Assembly: GCF_021390475.1 (NCBI RefSeq)
Contig: NZ_JAJUWS010000039.1
Location: forward strand, 1-62,605
Source of the DNA: Streptomyces sp. ST2-7A
Lineage (GTDB): Bacteria > Actinomycetota > Actinomycetes > Streptomycetales > Streptomycetaceae
DNA: 62,605 bases
Reading direction: 5' to 3'
Shown here: positions 33,651 through 42,264 of the stretch, piece after piece
Layout of the letters: the number at the start of each line of letters is the position of its first letter
Position numbering within the stretch: the stretch's first letter is position 1
Notes under the pieces: model-generated
Seen by the model: the letters and a program-made list of their open reading frames with translations, nothing else
Database searches by the model: none
Told to the model about the DNA's origin: nothing
Program-made: the position numbers and the translations under genes

Positions 33651-36600
33651 GTGACGCACTCCGCTCCGTCCCCCGATCCGTTCCCGTCCTCCCGCCGCCC
33701 GTCCCACCCCCACCCTCCGGTCGAGGGGGGAATCGGCTCCGGCGCCGGCCCTGCCACCGGCGCGTCCGCGCCCCCGGCAACCCCGGAGGGGAGCGCCGGT
33801 GGACCCGCCGTCGGTGGCTACCGACTGGTGCGCGCCGACCCGGTGCGGTCGGACGAACGCGCCCTCACCGTCCCGGACGCCTCCCAGCGCGCGGTGGTTG
33901 AGCACACCGGCGGTCCGCTGCTGGTCCTGGCGGGTCCCGGAACGGGCAAGACCACCACTGTGGTGGAGACGATCGCCGCGCGCATCCGCCCGGGGACCGA
34001 TCCCGAGCGCGTCCTGGTGCTGACCTTCGGCCGCCGGGCCGCCGTGCGACTGCGCGACGCGATGGCCACCCGCCTCGCCCGCGACGCCGCCGCGACCCCC
34101 GGACGCGCGCCCGCCGCCACCCCGATGGCGACGACCTTCCACTCCCTGTCCTGGGCCCTGCTGCGCGCCCACCGGGACCGCTCCCTGTACGCCGAACCGC
34201 CCCGCCTGCTCTCCGGCCCCGAACAGGACCTCTTCCTGCGCGAGCTGCTCGCCGGACAGGTCGAGCTGGAGCGCACCGGACGCGGCCGGTCCTGGCCCGA
34301 CGAACTGCGGGCCTGCCTGACCACCCGGGGTTTCGCCGACGAACTGCGGGCCGTCCTCGCCCGCAGCCGGGAACTGGGCCTGGACCCCGACACCCTGGCC
34401 GGTTTCGCCCGTCGCGCCGATCGTCCCGATTGGGGCGCCGCCGCGGACTTCCTCGCGGAGTACCTGGACGTCACCGAACAGCAGGGCGTGCTCGACTACG
34501 CCGAACTGGTCCACCGGGCCGTACGCCTGGTGGAGGACCCGGTGGCCGGGAAACGGATCCGCGCCGCCCACGACCTGGTGGTGGTGGACGAGTTCCAGGA
34601 CACCGACCCCGCCCAGGTGCGGTTGTTGCGGGCGCTGGCCGGCGACGGCCGGGACCTCATCGTCCTGGGCGACCCCGACCAGTCCGTCTACGCCTTCCGG
34701 GGCGCCGACGTGGGTGGCATCCGGGAGTTCCCGCACACCTTCCGCACCCGCGACGGCCGGCCCGCCCCGGTCGCCGTGCTGACCACCAACCACCGGGCCG
34801 GCGCCGCGTTGGTCGAGGCATCCGGCCGGCTGACCGCCCGCATGCCGCTCGCGGGCCTGCCCGCCGACGCGGTCCGCGCCCACCGCTCGCCGGTCGCCGT
34901 CCGCGCCGGCGGTCGGGTGCGCGTACTGACCTTCCCCGGCCCCGGCGCCGAGACCGCCGGCATCGCCGACCTGCTGCGCCGCGCACACCTGGAGGATGGC
35001 GTGCCGTGGCGGGAGATGGCGGTGCTGGTCCGCGCCGGAGCCCGCTCCCTGCCCGCCGTGCGGCGGGCCCTCTCGGCGGCCGGTGTGCCCCTCCACGTGG
35101 ATGGCGACGACCTGCCGCTGCGACACGAACCGGCCGTCGCGCCGCTGCTCACCGCGCTCCGCGCGACGGCCGTGCCCGACACCCTCGACACCGGGACCGC
35201 GCTGGAACTGCTCACCTCCCCGCTGGGTGGCCTGGACGCCGGCGAGCTGCGCCGGCTCGGCCGCGCGCTGCGGGACGAACAGCGGGCCGCCGGCGAGACC
35301 GTCCCGGCCCCCTCCGAGGAGTTGCTGGCCCGGGCCCTCACCGAGCCCGAACGACTGGTCGCGCACAGCGCCCCGGCCGTCGAACGCCTGGGCCTGCTGC
35401 TGCGCGGGACCCGCGAGCTGCTCGCCGGCGGTGGGACCGCCGAGGCCGCGCTGTGGGAGCTGTGGGACGGCACCCCGTGGCCCCAGCGGTTGGAGCGGAC
35501 CGCCCGGCGCGGCGGGGCGGCCGGTCGCAACGCCGACCGCGACCTGGACGCGGTGTGCGCCCTCTTCGACGCCGCCGCCCGGGCCGAGGAACGGGAGGGC
35601 GGCCGCGGCGCGCTCAACTTCCTCGCCGAACTCGAGTCGCACGACATCGCCGCCGACACCCGCGCCCCCCGGGCCCTGCGCCCGGACGCCGTGCACCTGA
35701 TGACCGCCCACCGCGCCAAGGGGCAGGAGTGGTCGCTGGTCGTGGTGGCGGGCGTGCAGGAGGGGCTCTGGCCCGACCTGCGCCGACGCGGCTCGCTACT
35801 GGAGGCCGACCGGATCGGCCCGGACGGTCTGGCCGCCCCGCTGAGCCCCGCCGCGCTGCTGGCCGAGGAGCGGCGACTGTTCCACGTGGCCTGTTCGCGT
35901 GCCCGCGACCGGCTGGTGGTCACCGCCGTTCGGGGGGCCGATGACGGTGACCAACCCTCCCGCTTCCTGAGCGAGTTGGGGGTGGAGCCGGTGGACGTGA
36001 CCGGCCGCCCGCCCCGTCCGCTGGCACCGGGCCCCCTGGTGGCCGAGCTGCGCGCCACCACCGTGGACCCCCGCGCGTCGCGGGCGCTGCGCCGGGTGGC
36101 GGCCCGCCGGCTGGCCCGGCTCGCGGCGTTGCGCGACGAGGAGGGCCACGCCCTGGTTCCGGCCGCCCACCCGCAGCGTTGGTGGGGGTTGCGCGAGCCC
36201 ACCGACCCCGGGGTGCCGGTGCGGGACCCGAACGCCCCGGTGGCGCTCAGCGGCAGCGCCGTCGGCCGGTTGGTCGACCTGTGCTCGCTACAGTGGTTCC
36301 TGGGCCGCGAGGTGCACGCCGACGCCCCGGCCACCACCGCCCAGGGGTTCGGCAACGTCCTGCACGTGCTCGCCGACGAGGTGGCCTCCGGCTCCACCCC
36401 CGCCGATCTGGACGTGCTGATGGCCCGGCTGGACGGGGTGTGGGACGCCCTCGCCTTCGAGGCGCCCTGGCACTCCCGGCAGGAACGGGACCAGGCGCGG
36501 GCCGCGTTGGAGAGGTTCCTGCGCTGGCACGCGCGGCAGGGCGAACTCGGCCGCGAACCCATCGGCAGCGAGAAGGAGTTCGACGTCACGCTGCCGGCCG

Positions 36601-37142
36601 GACCGCACCGGGTGCGGATCCGGGGAGTCGTGGACCGGGTGGACCGGGACGCCGAGGGGCGGGTGTACGTCGTGGACTTCAAGACCGGCGGCTCCGCACC
36701 GTCCCGCGCGGAGGCCGAACAGGACCCACAGTTGGCGGTCTACCAACTGGCGATGCGTCACGACGCCGACCCGGCGGACGGGGCCGCGCGACCGGGCGGC
36801 GCGGAACTGGTCCACCTGCGGCTGGGCGCGCCCCGGGCCGAGGGCGGCCCGGCGCTGCCGCTGCTGCGGGTGCAGCCGGCACTGGGGGAGGGCGCGCTGG
36901 ACGGCGGGTGCCCGGGATCGGGTGCCGAGGCCGCCCCGGGCGCCGACGGCGGCGGGGGCGGCGGGGGCGGCGACGGGGCGGGGGAGGCCGGTGACGACCG
37001 CTGGGTCGGCCGACTCCTGGCCGAGGCGGCGGGCCGGGTACTGGACGAGCGCTTCACCCCCGCCCCCGGCCGGCACTGTGGCCGGTGCGCCTTCCGGGGC
37101 GCCTGCTCGGGACGGGCCGAGGGACGCCACGTGGTGGAGTGA
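33651..37142 (+). CDS. adnA: AdnA: helicase-nuclease subunit for DNA double-strand-break resection
   Basis: A 1163-residue UvrD/Rep-type helicase with a C-terminal nuclease; with AdnB it forms the actinobacterial counterpart of RecBCD/AddAB. After a 70-residue Pro/Ser-rich extension come motif I GPGTGKTT (about 94-101), DEFQD (about 311), DPDQSVYAFRGAD, TAHRAKGQEW and VACSRARDR. The PD-(D/E)xK nuclease has VVDRVDRDAEGRVYVVDFKTG. One Cys in DLCSLQWF (about 877) and three in CGRCAFRGAC (about 1143-1152) fit an Fe-S clasp of the AddB type. The GTG start is in frame; the following residues to 75 look disordered. Confidence 0.92.
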   Translation: MTHSAPSPDPFPSSRRPSHPHPPVEGGIGSGAGPATGASAPPATPEGSAGGPAVGGYRLVRADPVRSDERALTVPDASQRAVVEHTGGPLLVLAGPGTGKTTTVVETIAARIRPGTDPERVLVLTFGRRAAVRLRDAMATRLARDAAATPGRAPAATPMATTFHSLSWALLRAHRDRSLYAEPPRLLSGPEQDLFLRELLAGQVELERTGRGRSWPDELRACLTTRGFADELRAVLARSRELGLDPDTLAGFARRADRPDWGAAADFLAEYLDVTEQQGVLDYAELVHRAVRLVEDPVAGKRIRAAHDLVVVDEFQDTDPAQVRLLRALAGDGRDLIVLGDPDQSVYAFRGADVGGIREFPHTFRTRDGRPAPVAVLTTNHRAGAALVEASGRLTARMPLAGLPADAVRAHRSPVAVRAGGRVRVLTFPGPGAETAGIADLLRRAHLEDGVPWREMAVLVRAGARSLPAVRRALSAAGVPLHVDGDDLPLRHEPAVAPLLTALRATAVPDTLDTGTALELLTSPLGGLDAGELRRLGRALRDEQRAAGETVPAPSEELLARALTEPERLVAHSAPAVERLGLLLRGTRELLAGGGTAEAALWELWDGTPWPQRLERTARRGGAAGRNADRDLDAVCALFDAAARAEEREGGRGALNFLAELESHDIAADTRAPRALRPDAVHLMTAHRAKGQEWSLVVVAGVQEGLWPDLRRRGSLLEADRIGPDGLAAPLSPAALLAEERRLFHVACSRARDRLVVTAVRGADDGDQPSRFLSELGVEPVDVTGRPPRPLAPGPLVAELRATTVDPRASRALRRVAARRLARLAALRDEEGHALVPAAHPQRWWGLREPTDPGVPVRDPNAPVALSGSAVGRLVDLCSLQWFLGREVHADAPATTAQGFGNVLHVLADEVASGSTPADLDVLMARLDGVWDALAFEAPWHSRQERDQARAALERFLRWHARQGELGREPIGSEKEFDVTLPAGPHRVRIRGVVDRVDRDAEGRVYVVDFKTGGSAPSRAEAEQDPQLAVYQLAMRHDADPADGAARPGGAELVHLRLGAPRAEGGPALPLLRVQPALGEGALDGGCPGSGAEAAPGADGGGGGGGGDGAGEAGDDRWVGRLLAEAAGRVLDERFTPAPGRHCGRCAFRGACSGRAEGRHVVE

Positions 37143-37481
37143 CGCCACGCCCGTCGCAGGGGAACGCGGTGGCGGGTGACGGCCGGTCCGGTCCGGTCCG
37201 ATCCGGTGTCGGCCCGGGCCCGGCGACGACGACCTCCACGGCGACGGACCGGTCGCGTCCCCGGGGGTGTGAACCCCGCGTGCCCGGGCAGGCGCGCACG
37301 GCACGGCCCGGCGGGGCCGCGGATGCCCATCCCCCTCCGTGTACCCTGTTCCGTCGCCGCTCCCGGGGGGCCACGCGGAACCGTGCGGGTGTGATCGGAT
37401 GTCCTGGTTCTGTGAACAGGGCGTCCCGGTCACCGTCCCCGGGCGGACCGAAGAGCGCATCCCCGAACGAGGAGCACACCC
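37143..37481 (+). other. non-coding interval between adnA and the lipoprotein gene
   Basis: About 340 bases. Holds a short run of GGTCC/CCGGT repeats at 37180-37206 and, closer to the lipoprotein gene, an imperfect dyad CCTGGTTCTGTGAACAGG that may be part of its promoter. No gene was seen. Confidence 0.4.
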
Positions 37482-38192
37482 TTGAAAGCCAAGACGACCG
37501 TTCTGTCCGTCCTCGCCACCGGCGCGATGCTGGCGGGCGTCACCGCCTGCGGCGGTGGCGGTGCGCTGGACGGCATGGACGCCGACGAGATCGCCGAGAA
37601 GTCCCGCACCTCCATGGCCGAGCTGTCCTCCCTGCGCATGGAGGCGGAGCTGGGCACCGCGGAGGAGGGCGGTGTCTTCGACGTGGCGATGTCCACCGAC
37701 GGGGAGTGCCGCGGTTCCATGACCATGGAGAGCGCCGAGGTCGAGTTCCTGGTCGTCGGCGGCAGCTCCTACATGCGGGGCGACGAAGCGTTCTGGACGC
37801 AGCAGGGCATGGACGGCGCCGCGACCTCCGAACTCGTCGGCGACCGCTGGATCGTCGCCCCCGAGGGCCAGGGCGGCTTCGCCGAGACCTGTGACCTCAA
37901 CCGCTTCCTCGCCGACCTGGAGGGCGGCTCGGAGGAGGACCGCGACTGGGAGCGGGTGGACGGGGAGAGCATCGACGGCACCGACACCGTCGGCATCACC
38001 CGCACCGAGGAGGACGGCACCGTCGTCACCGTCTACGTCGCCGACAACGACGACGCCCACATCCTGCGGATGGTCAACGAGAGCGAGACCGACGGCGGCA
38101 CCGTGGAGTTCTCGGAGTTCGACGAGGACATCGATGTCGAGGCGCCGGCCGACGAGGACACCGTGGACTTCGCGGAGCTGATGGGCGGCTGA
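37482..38192 (+). CDS. lipoprotein between adnA and adnB, LppX-like layout
   Basis: A 236-residue lipoprotein with TTG start behind GAGGAG. The signal peptide (MKAKTTVLSVLATGAMLAGV) ends in the lipobox GVTAC. The mature part shows LRMEAELGTAEEGGVFDVAM, FLVVGGSSYMRGDEAFWTQQ and LVGDRWIVAPEG, similar in sequence of strands to the lipoprotein at 4572-5369 (GEDLFLKADGAFW, LGGKYVKVAPDD), so the two look like distant paralogues. It interrupts adnA-adnB, which I recall as adjacent in other actinobacteria. The function is unknown. Confidence 0.8.
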   Translation: MKAKTTVLSVLATGAMLAGVTACGGGGALDGMDADEIAEKSRTSMAELSSLRMEAELGTAEEGGVFDVAMSTDGECRGSMTMESAEVEFLVVGGSSYMRGDEAFWTQQGMDGAATSELVGDRWIVAPEGQGGFAETCDLNRFLADLEGGSEEDRDWERVDGESIDGTDTVGITRTEEDGTVVTVYVADNDDAHILRMVNESETDGGTVEFSEFDEDIDVEAPADEDTVDFAELMGG

Positions 38193-38204
38193 CCCGAGCC
38201 CCCG

Positions 38205-38244
38205 CCACGGGGCCCGGACGGCATCCGCCGTCCGGGCCCCGTGG
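38205..38244 (+). terminator. very strong hairpin after the lipoprotein gene
   Basis: Two perfect 17-base arms (CCACGGGGCCCGGACGG and its complement) close a six-base CATCCG loop just after the stop codon. There is no T-run. The right arm overlaps the first copy of the 18-bp tandem repeat by four bases and shares its motif CCCCGTGG. Confidence 0.85.
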
Positions 38245-38366
38245 TGTGTTCCGGCCCCGTGGTGTGTTCCGGCCCCGTGGTGTGTTCCGGCCCCGTGGTG
38301 TGTTCCGGCCCCGTGGTGTGTTCCGGCCCCGTGGTGTGTTCCGGCCCCGTGGTGTGTTCCGGCCCG
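38241..38366. repeat. seven tandem copies of an 18-bp unit
   Basis: GTGGTGTGTTCCGGCCCC is repeated seven times in a row with no spacer, beginning in the right arm of the preceding hairpin. All copies appear identical except for the last two or three bases. On translation it would give a six-residue repeat, but no gene is expected here. Confidence 0.95.
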
Positions 38367-38491
38367 GGAAGGTGTCCTCCCCGGGCCGACGTGCCCGCCG
38401 AACTCGCCGGGCGTGTGGTTCGCCCCCGGGGCGGTGGCACCCCCGGGCCCGTGAGTCGATCCCCGGTCGGGGAGCCCGGCCGGGGTGCCAC

Positions 38492-38543
38492 GGACCACGT
38501 GTGCGGGTGCCGACCCCGGGGCCGACGGACGCACACGTGGTCC
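38492..38543. repeat. 14-bp perfect inverted repeat
   Basis: GGACCACGTGTGCG and CGCACACGTGGTCC lie 24 bases apart with a further GCCGACCCCGGGGCC segment inside, about 160 bases upstream of adnB. It could form a hairpin or be a pair of protein-binding sites (each arm contains CACGTG). Confidence 0.75.
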
Positions 38544-38700
38544 ACGCGTTCGGGTGCCGACGGTTCCCCACCCCGTGGCGGGCCCGGCGGGTCCGGCGGG
38601 CCCGCCACGCCGGGGTGTGTCCCCGACGGCGCGCGGCGTGGCGGCGGTCACCGCGCTCGGGGGCGACCCCGGTCGGTGCCGACCGTTAGCCTGTCGGACT

Positions 38701-41700
38701 GTGTCCGATCGATCCGCCTCCCACCCGATTCCGTCCCCCCGTTCCGCCGGGGGGATGTCGCGTGCCCGGATCCGTCGCCCGGACGACCTGGTGGAGTTGC
38801 TCGGCATCCCCTTCACCGACGAGCAGATGGCCTGCGTCACCGCCCCGCCCGAGCCGCAGGTGATCGTCGCCGGCGCGGGCTCGGGGAAGACCACCGTGAT
38901 GGCCGCCCGGGTGGTGTGGTTGGTCGGCACCGGACGCGTCGCCCCCGAACAGGTGCTCGGCCTGACCTTCACCAACAAGGCGGCCGGCGAACTCGGCGAG
39001 CGGGTCCGCACCGCGTTGCGCCGCGCCGGCGTGCTCCCCGCCCCGGGTGCGCCCGCTCCCGCCCTCCCCGGCACGGGGGAGGGCACGGAGGGCGAACCAC
39101 ACGCGGGCGAACCGGAGATCTCCACCTACCACGCCTTCGCCGGGCGACTGCTGACCGAACACGGCCTGCGGGTGGGGGTGGAACCCTCCGCCCATCTCCT
39201 CGCCGACGCCTCGCGCTTCCAACTCGCCGCCGAGGCCCTGCGCGCCGCGGCCCCCGGCTTCGTCGCCCCCACCGGCACCTCCACCGGCACCACTCGTGGT
39301 TTCCCCGACCTGGTGCGGGACCTGGTGACCCTGGACGGCGAACTCTCCGAGCACCTGGTCGAACCCGCCGCGTTGCGGGCCCTGGACGCCTCCGTCCGGG
39401 CGGAGATCGCAGCCCTGCCCCGCCCCAACGCCGAACTGCGCCGGATCGCCGAGGCCGCCCGGGGGCGGGTCGAACTCCTGGGCCCGGTGGAGGAGTACCG
39501 CTCCCGCAAACGCGCCCGCGACCTCGTCGACTTCGGCGACCAGCTCGTCCTCGCCGCCCGGCTCGCCCGCGACATCCCCGCCGTCGGCCGGGCCCTGCGC
39601 GAACGCTTCGCGGTCGTCCTGCTCGACGAGTACCAGGACACCTCCGTCGCCCAACGTGTCATGCTCTCCGGCCTGTTCGGCGACGGCACCGGCCACGCCG
39701 TGACCGCCGTCGGCGACCCCTGCCAGGCCATCTACGGCTGGCGCGGTGCCTCCGTCGCCAACCTCGACGAGTTCCCCGAACACTTCCCGCACCGCGACGG
39801 CACCCCCGCCCGCCGTCACTCCCTGACCCAGAACCGCCGCAGCGGCGGCCGACTCCTGAGCCTGGCCAACGAACTCGCCGCGCCGCTGCGCGAACGCCAC
39901 CCCGGTGTCTCCCCGTTGCGCCCCGCCCCCGACGCCGACGCGGAGGGGCGGGTGCGCTGCGCCCTGCTCCCCACCCATGCCGAGGAACTGGCCTGGCTCG
40001 CCGATTCCATCGCCCATCTGGTGAACACCGGCACCCCGCCCGGCGAGGTCGCCGTGCTGTGCCGCACCGCCGGGGACTTCCCCGCCATCCAGCGCGAACT
40101 GGTCGCCCGCTCGGTCCCGGTGGAGGTCGTCGGCCTCTCCGGACTGCTCCACCTCCCCGAGGTCGCCGACCTCGTCTCGGTCTGCCGGGTGTTGGTGGAC
40201 CCCACCGCCAACGCCGACCTGGTCCGGATCCTCACCGGTCCCCGTTGGCGGATCGGCCCCCGGGATCTCGCCCTCCTCGGCCGCCGCGCCCGGATCCTGG
40301 TCCACCGCGAGCGAACCACCGGGGAGACCCCCGATCACCGCCTGGCCGCCGCAGTCGAGGGCACCGACCCCGCCGAGACGGTCTCCCTCGCCGACGCCCT
40401 GGACACCTTCGTCGGCGGCGACCGGATCGGTGACGTCGGGCTCGACGAACCCGCCGACGACCTGCCCTTCTCCGACGAGGCCCGGATCCGTTTCGCCCAT
40501 CTCGCCGCCGAACTGCGGGAACTGCGCCGGGGCGTGGCCGATCCGCTGATGGACGTCCTGCACCGGGTGCTGACCGTCACCGGCCTGGAGATCGAACTCT
40601 CCGCCTCCCCCAACGCGCTGGCCGCCCGGCGCCGCGAGACCCTCGAGGCGTTTCTCGACACCGCCGCCTCCTTCGCCGCCAACGGCCGCCGCACCGCCGT
40701 GGACGGCGACACCCACCTGCCCGCCTTCCTCGCCTTCCTGCGTGCCGCCGAGCACTACGACAAGGGATTGGACGGCTCGCTGCCCGGCGGCGACGACACC
40801 GTGAAGGTGCTCACCGCGCACAAGGCCAAGGGCCTGGAGTGGGACGTGGTGGTCCTGCCCGGCCTGTACCGCAAGGGCTTCCCGCAGGAACGGGGGCAGG
40901 ACTCCTGGTTGCGCCACTCGCACGTCCTGCCGCAACCCCTGCGCGGGGACGCCGCGACCCTGCCGGCGGTCCGCGAGTGGAGCGCCGGCGCGCTGCGCGA
41001 ACACGCCGAGGAGGAGAAGTCCCACCGCGGATTGGAGGAGCTGCGGCTGGGATACGTCGCCTTCACCCGCCCCCGGTCCCTGCTGCTGGGGTCGGCCCAC
41101 CGGTGGGGTCCGGAACAGAAGCTGCCCCGGACGCCCTCGGAGTTCCTGCTGGCGCTGCGCCGGCACTGCGAGGCGGATCCCGCGCACGGCGAGGTCGAGG
41201 CGTGGGCCGAGGAGCCGGCCGAGGGGGCGGAGAACCCCCTGCTCGCGGCCGATCGCGGGCCGGGGGAGTGGCCGATGCCACTGGACCCGGAGGCCGGTGC
41301 GCGGCGACGGGAGGCGGCGCGCCTGGTCCTGGCCGAGCTGCGCGGGTTCGCGGGGGCGACGGCCGGCGCCGGAGTGGTGGCCGGGGCGCCGGTCGAGCCG
41401 GATGGGCCGGACTGGCCGGACGGGGTTTCCGCCGCTCCGTCGGTTCCGCCGCCGCGCGCCGGAGCGGCGGTCCCGTCCGGCGCCGCGCCCGACACACCGG
41501 ACACACCGGACACACCCGATGATCCGGACGACACGGTGGGGCTGACCCCGGAGGAGCGCCGGCTCGTCGCCTCCTGGGACCGCGACCTCGGCGCGCTCTC
41601 CGAGGAACTGCGCCGCGCCCGCTCCCGGGTCCGCGAGGTCCCCCTGCCGCTGTCGCTCTCGGCCTCACAACTCCAACGGCTGGCCGCCGACCCGGAGGGT

Positions 41701-42255
41701 TTCGCCCGCGAGCTGGCCCGACCCATGCCCCGCCCCCCGCGCCCCGCCGCCCGCCGGGGCACCCGCTTCCACGCCTGGGTGGAATCCCGCTTCGAGGAAC
41801 TGGAGCTGCCCCTGCTCGGTGAGGACGAGCACCCCGGCGGCGACCCGGAGGAGGACCCCGCCATCCGGGACGAGCGCGAACTGTCCGCCCTCAAGGAGGC
41901 GTTCGCCCGTACCCCGTGGGCCCACCGCACCCCCCACCGGGTCGAGGCGCCCTTCGAACTGCGACTCGCCGGCCGGGTGATCCGCGGCCGGATCGACGCC
42001 GTCTACCGCACCGGCGACGGTTGGGAGATCATCGACTGGAAGACCGGTCGGAACCACTCCGCCGACCCGTTGCAACTGGCCGTCTACCGGCTCGCCTGGG
42101 CGGAGCGGCACGAGCTGCCGCTGTCCCGGGTCTCCGCCGCCTTCCTCTACGTGCGCACCGGCGAGTTGGTGCGGCCGACGGTGCTCCCCGATCGGGCCGG
42201 GCTGGAGGCCATCCTGCGGGGGGACGCGTCATGGGCCCTCAACCTCCCCGGCTAG
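38701..42255 (+). CDS. adnB: AdnB: helicase-nuclease subunit partner of AdnA
   Basis: A 1184-residue UvrD-type motor with C-terminal nuclease; the main translocating subunit in mycobacterial AdnAB. Motif I GAGSGKTTVMAARVVWLVG, DEYQDTSVAQ, DPCQAIYGWRGASV, QNRRSGGRL, LTAHKAKGLEWDVV and TRPRSLLL are present. A low-complexity acidic segment (DTPDTPDTPDDPDD) separates the helicase from the RecB-like nuclease with RGTRFHAWVE, RIDAVYR and IIDWKTGR. GTG 38701 is preferred because TAGCCT ends nine bases before it. ATG 38755 (MSRARIR) is a plausible alternative, close to where homologues begin. It ends ten bases before nudC. Confidence 0.94.
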   Translation: MSDRSASHPIPSPRSAGGMSRARIRRPDDLVELLGIPFTDEQMACVTAPPEPQVIVAGAGSGKTTVMAARVVWLVGTGRVAPEQVLGLTFTNKAAGELGERVRTALRRAGVLPAPGAPAPALPGTGEGTEGEPHAGEPEISTYHAFAGRLLTEHGLRVGVEPSAHLLADASRFQLAAEALRAAAPGFVAPTGTSTGTTRGFPDLVRDLVTLDGELSEHLVEPAALRALDASVRAEIAALPRPNAELRRIAEAARGRVELLGPVEEYRSRKRARDLVDFGDQLVLAARLARDIPAVGRALRERFAVVLLDEYQDTSVAQRVMLSGLFGDGTGHAVTAVGDPCQAIYGWRGASVANLDEFPEHFPHRDGTPARRHSLTQNRRSGGRLLSLANELAAPLRERHPGVSPLRPAPDADAEGRVRCALLPTHAEELAWLADSIAHLVNTGTPPGEVAVLCRTAGDFPAIQRELVARSVPVEVVGLSGLLHLPEVADLVSVCRVLVDPTANADLVRILTGPRWRIGPRDLALLGRRARILVHRERTTGETPDHRLAAAVEGTDPAETVSLADALDTFVGGDRIGDVGLDEPADDLPFSDEARIRFAHLAAELRELRRGVADPLMDVLHRVLTVTGLEIELSASPNALAARRRETLEAFLDTAASFAANGRRTAVDGDTHLPAFLAFLRAAEHYDKGLDGSLPGGDDTVKVLTAHKAKGLEWDVVVLPGLYRKGFPQERGQDSWLRHSHVLPQPLRGDAATLPAVREWSAGALREHAEEEKSHRGLEELRLGYVAFTRPRSLLLGSAHRWGPEQKLPRTPSEFLLALRRHCEADPAHGEVEAWAEEPAEGAENPLLAADRGPGEWPMPLDPEAGARRREAARLVLAELRGFAGATAGAGVVAGAPVEPDGPDWPDGVSAAPSVPPPRAGAAVPSGAAPDTPDTPDTPDDPDDTVGLTPEERRLVASWDRDLGALSEELRRARSRVREVPLPLSLSASQLQRLAADPEGFARELARPMPRPPRPAARRGTRFHAWVESRFEELELPLLGEDEHPGGDPEEDPAIRDERELSALKEAFARTPWAHRTPHRVEAPFELRLAGRVIRGRIDAVYRTGDGWEIIDWKTGRNHSADPLQLAVYRLAWAERHELPLSRVSAAFLYVRTGELVRPTVLPDRAGLEAILRGDASWALNLPG

Positions 42256-42258
42256 GCT
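42253..42258 (+). promoter_or_regulatory. -10 hexamer of nudC inside the adnB stop codon
   Basis: TAGGCT begins with the TAG stop codon of adnB and ends seven bases before ATG 42265. No Shine-Dalgarno is present, so nudC may be transcribed as a leaderless mRNA from this point in addition to read-through from adnB. Confidence 0.5.
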
Positions 42259-42264
42259 TTCACC

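Noticed and set aside
38241..38366. CRISPR array
   Set aside because: The 18-base copies follow each other without spacers and no cas gene is near.
38074..38571. Protein with repeated RGRNTP units
   Set aside because: The repeats are a translation of the 18-bp tandem DNA array; no ribosome site or homologous protein.
38686..41187. Open frame of 833 codons opposite adnB
   Set aside because: Shadow of a well-conserved helicase gene without own start signal or motif.
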